Shown here in pieces: positions 13,612-17,017 of a stretch of 17,017 nt of DNA. The position numbers and the translations under genes were made by a program. The DNA comes from Thermodesulfobacteriota bacterium. Lineage in GTDB: Bacteria > Desulfobacterota > BSN033 > UBA1163. The stretch lies in contig JASEIE010000033.1 in the NCBI GenBank assembly GCA_030024065.1, forward strand, positions 1-17,017, written 5' to 3'. The notes under the pieces are model-generated. The model saw only the letters and a program-made list of their open reading frames with translations, had not been told where the DNA came from and did no database searches. Numbering within the stretch: position 1 is the stretch's first letter; every line of letters begins with the position of its first letter.

Positions 13612-14976
13612 ATGGAAGAGGTCCAACTCTCTTCCCATAAAATCCCCCCCCAGAATATCGAGGCGGAGCAATCCGTTCTGGGTGGTATCCTGATTGAGAA
13701 TGAGGCCATCAACAAGGTGATTGAGATCCTCTCCCCTGATGACTTTTATCGGGATGCCCATCGAAAGATCTATAATACCCTGATCGACCTTTCCGAACGA
13801 GACGAGCCTGCTGACCTCATCACCATGACCAATGAGCTGCGTAAAAAGGACAGGCTCGATGCCATCGGAGGGGCTTCCTATCTCGCCTCTCTGATCGATT
13901 CGGTTCCCACGGCCGCCAATATCGAATACTATGCCCGCATCGTCAAGGAAAAGGCGGTCCTCCGGAAGTTGATCGAAACCTCCACGGAAATCATCACGCA
14001 GAGTTATCAGGATCGAGGCGATGTGGAAATCTTTCTTGATGAGGCGGAGAAGGCGATCTTTGAGATCGCGGAAAGAAGGGTGAGACCCTCTTTCTACTCC
14101 ATTCGGGACATTGTCAAGGACAGCCTGGATACGATCGCAAAACTCTACGAGAGGAAAGAACTCATCACCGGTGTCCCTTCGGGGTTTAGAGGCCTGGATC
14201 AGAGGACTGCGGGCTTTCAACCCTCGGATCTGATCATCGTCGCCGGAAGACCCAGCATGGGAAAGACCGCTTTCTGCCTCAATGTTGCCCAGTATGCCGC
14301 CATCGAGAAAAAGATTCCCGTCGCCATTTTCTCGCTTGAGATGGCAAAGGAACAATTGGTCATCCGCATGCTCTGTTCCCAGGCCCAGGTGGAGGGGACC
14401 CGGATTAGAACAGGGTTTCTCAGCGAGAGCGACTGGCCGAAACTCACGCTGGCGGCTGGAACGCTCTATGATGCACCCATCTTCATCGACGATTCGGCCG
14501 CACTCTCGGTTCTCGAACTGCGCGCCAAGACGCGGCGTCTTAAGGCTGATCAGAATCTCGGAATGGTCGTGATTGATTATCTCCAACTGATGAAGGGAAG
14601 ATCGAAAGCGGAGAGCCGCCAGCAGGAGATCTCCGAGATCTCTCGCTCGCTGAAGGCTCTGGCGAAAGAGATGAATATCCCTATCATCGCCGTCTCTCAA
14701 CTCAGCCGGAAAACAGAGGAGCGGCATGGAAACATACCCCAGCTCTCAGACCTCAGGGAATCCGGGGCAATCGAGCAGGATGCGGATCTGATCCTCTTCA
14801 TTTATCGCGATGAGGTCTATAACCGTGCCGAGGATAACCCGAAAAAAGGAACGGCCGAAGTCATCATCGGAAAACAGCGAAATGGACCGATCGGCAAGAT
14901 CGATCTGGCCTTTCTGGATAAATTCACCACCTTCAGAGACCTCTACAAAGGAGAGGCTGGAAATATCTACGAATAA
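13612..14976 (+). CDS. dnaB: Replicative DNA helicase
   Basis: DnaB is the hexameric 5'-3' helicase of the replication fork. The 454-residue protein has the N-terminal helical collar domain (IPPQNIEAEQSVLGGILIE at about residues 11-29), the linker, and the RecA-like ATPase domain: Walker A GRPSMGKT (about 212-219), SLEMAKEQLVIRML, Walker B VVIDYLQLM and the late motif SQLSRKTEERHG...DLRESGAIEQDAD, ending FLDKFTTFRDL. Its place after rplI is common in bacteria. A GTG at 13606 overlaps the rplI stop, but the ATG at 13612 has CAGGAG 5 bases upstream and is preferred. No intein or insertion is present, although dnaB is a frequent intein host. Confidence 0.96.
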   Translation: MEEVQLSSHKIPPQNIEAEQSVLGGILIENEAINKVIEILSPDDFYRDAHRKIYNTLIDLSERDEPADLITMTNELRKKDRLDAIGGASYLASLIDSVPTAANIEYYARIVKEKAVLRKLIETSTEIITQSYQDRGDVEIFLDEAEKAIFEIAERRVRPSFYSIRDIVKDSLDTIAKLYERKELITGVPSGFRGLDQRTAGFQPSDLIIVAGRPSMGKTAFCLNVAQYAAIEKKIPVAIFSLEMAKEQLVIRMLCSQAQVEGTRIRTGFLSESDWPKLTLAAGTLYDAPIFIDDSAALSVLELRAKTRRLKADQNLGMVVIDYLQLMKGRSKAESRQQEISEISRSLKALAKEMNIPIIAVSQLSRKTEERHGNIPQLSDLRESGAIEQDADLILFIYRDEVYNRAEDNPKKGTAEVIIGKQRNGPIGKIDLAFLDKFTTFRDLYKGEAGNIYE

Positions 14977-15084
14977 ACCATTTCGGATTTCGGAATGCGG
15001 ATTTCGGAATATTCAATTTCGATTTTTGAATTTCGGATTTAAATTCCGCGTTCCGAATTCTGCATTCCGCAATTTGGGTTACTA
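14977..15084. repeat. Degenerate TTCGGAAT/ATTCCGNN inverted element between dnaB and pgsA
   Basis: The left half is built of TTTCGGATTTCGGAATGCGG and TTCGGAATATTC. The right half has AAATTCCGCG, TTCCGAATTC and TGCATTCCGCAATTTG, which are near-complements, so the whole gap can fold on itself. It resembles the AT-rich elements at 11858-11940 and 13066-13134. No terminator with a T tract and no Shine-Dalgarno for pgsA are seen. Confidence 0.55.
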
Positions 15085-16957
<1,873 letters not shown>

Positions 16958-17007
16958 ACCCCTCACCCCACCCTCTCCCCTGAGGGGAGAGGGAAAGGGT
17001 GAGGGGT
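16958..17007. repeat. Long inverted repeat after eno (CCCTCTCCCC/GGGGAGAGGG family)
   Basis: ACCCCTCACCC (16958-16968) pairs with GGGTGAGGGGT (16997-17007), and inside it CCCTCTCCCC (16971-16980) pairs with GGGGAGAGGG (16984-16993) over a 3-base TGA loop. This makes a 21-pair stem broken by a small internal loop. Similar CCCTCACCC-CCCTCTCCC palindromes recur in many proteobacterial genomes as REP-like elements. It may end or stabilise the eno transcript, although no T tract follows before the window ends. Confidence 0.7.
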
Positions 17008-17017
17008 ATTCCGAAAT

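Noticed and set aside
13600..14727. Long 375-codon open frame on the minus strand opposite dnaB
   Set aside because: It lies entirely over the well-conserved dnaB gene, has no recognisable domain or ribosome-binding site, and is explained by codon bias mirrored from dnaB.

Overview
The window is about 17 kb of dense bacterial chromosome, probably from an anaerobic member of the Desulfobacterota (the former Deltaproteobacteria) or a close relative. This assignment is an inference. It rests on a ferredoxin-linked 2-oxoacid oxidoreductase operon, the tail of a System II cytochrome c biogenesis gene, a sigma54-like promoter and several families of short palindromic intergenic repeats. No rRNA, tRNA, CRISPR array, insertion sequence or phage gene was found.

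Layout. 1-189 (+) is the C-terminal end of a CcsA-type cytochrome c assembly protein. After a hairpin-bearing convergent gap comes a minus-strand operon (3564 down to 473). It encodes a 2-ferredoxin-type subunit, the alpha (VorB-like), beta and gamma subunits of a 2-oxoacid:ferredoxin oxidoreductase, and a tandem ACT-domain protein. A well-formed divergent promoter region (about 3600-3650) separates it from a plus-strand ArsA/Get3-like ATPase and a class I aminotransferase. The AT-rich gap 5844-6236 follows. It carries a good sigma54 -24/-12 match that points at an unrecognised 57-codon acidic ORF (6237-6410). Two minus-strand genes come next: an orphan phytoene-desaturase-like FAD protein and purM.

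From 9275 to the end everything is on the plus strand: queA-tgt-yajC (queuosine modification of tRNA plus the Sec accessory protein YajC, without secD/secF following), then rpsF-ssb-rpsR-rplI-dnaB (ribosomal proteins S6, S18 and L9 with an OB-fold ssDNA-binding protein and the replicative helicase), then pgsA (phosphatidylglycerol synthesis) and eno (enolase).

The oxidoreductase and the aminotransferase could act on the same 2-oxoacid/amino acid pools, with the ACT protein as a possible amino-acid sensor. This is inference from neighbourhood. The rest is core housekeeping with conserved catalytic motifs and no evident broken genes.

The least ordinary content is non-coding. A MITE/REP-like element with 14-bp terminal inverted repeats occurs twice (7948-8044 and 12694-12774), and the second copy supplies the stop codon of the ssb-like gene. 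A CGCTATGC/GCATAGCG palindrome motif recurs at 5887, 10309-10338 and 16943-16957, the last overlapping the eno stop codon. Three gaps around the rpsF-dnaB cluster hold degenerate GGATTT/AATTCC elements. The sigma54-small-ORF unit is the best candidate for something undescribed. No clear novel multi-gene system is visible.
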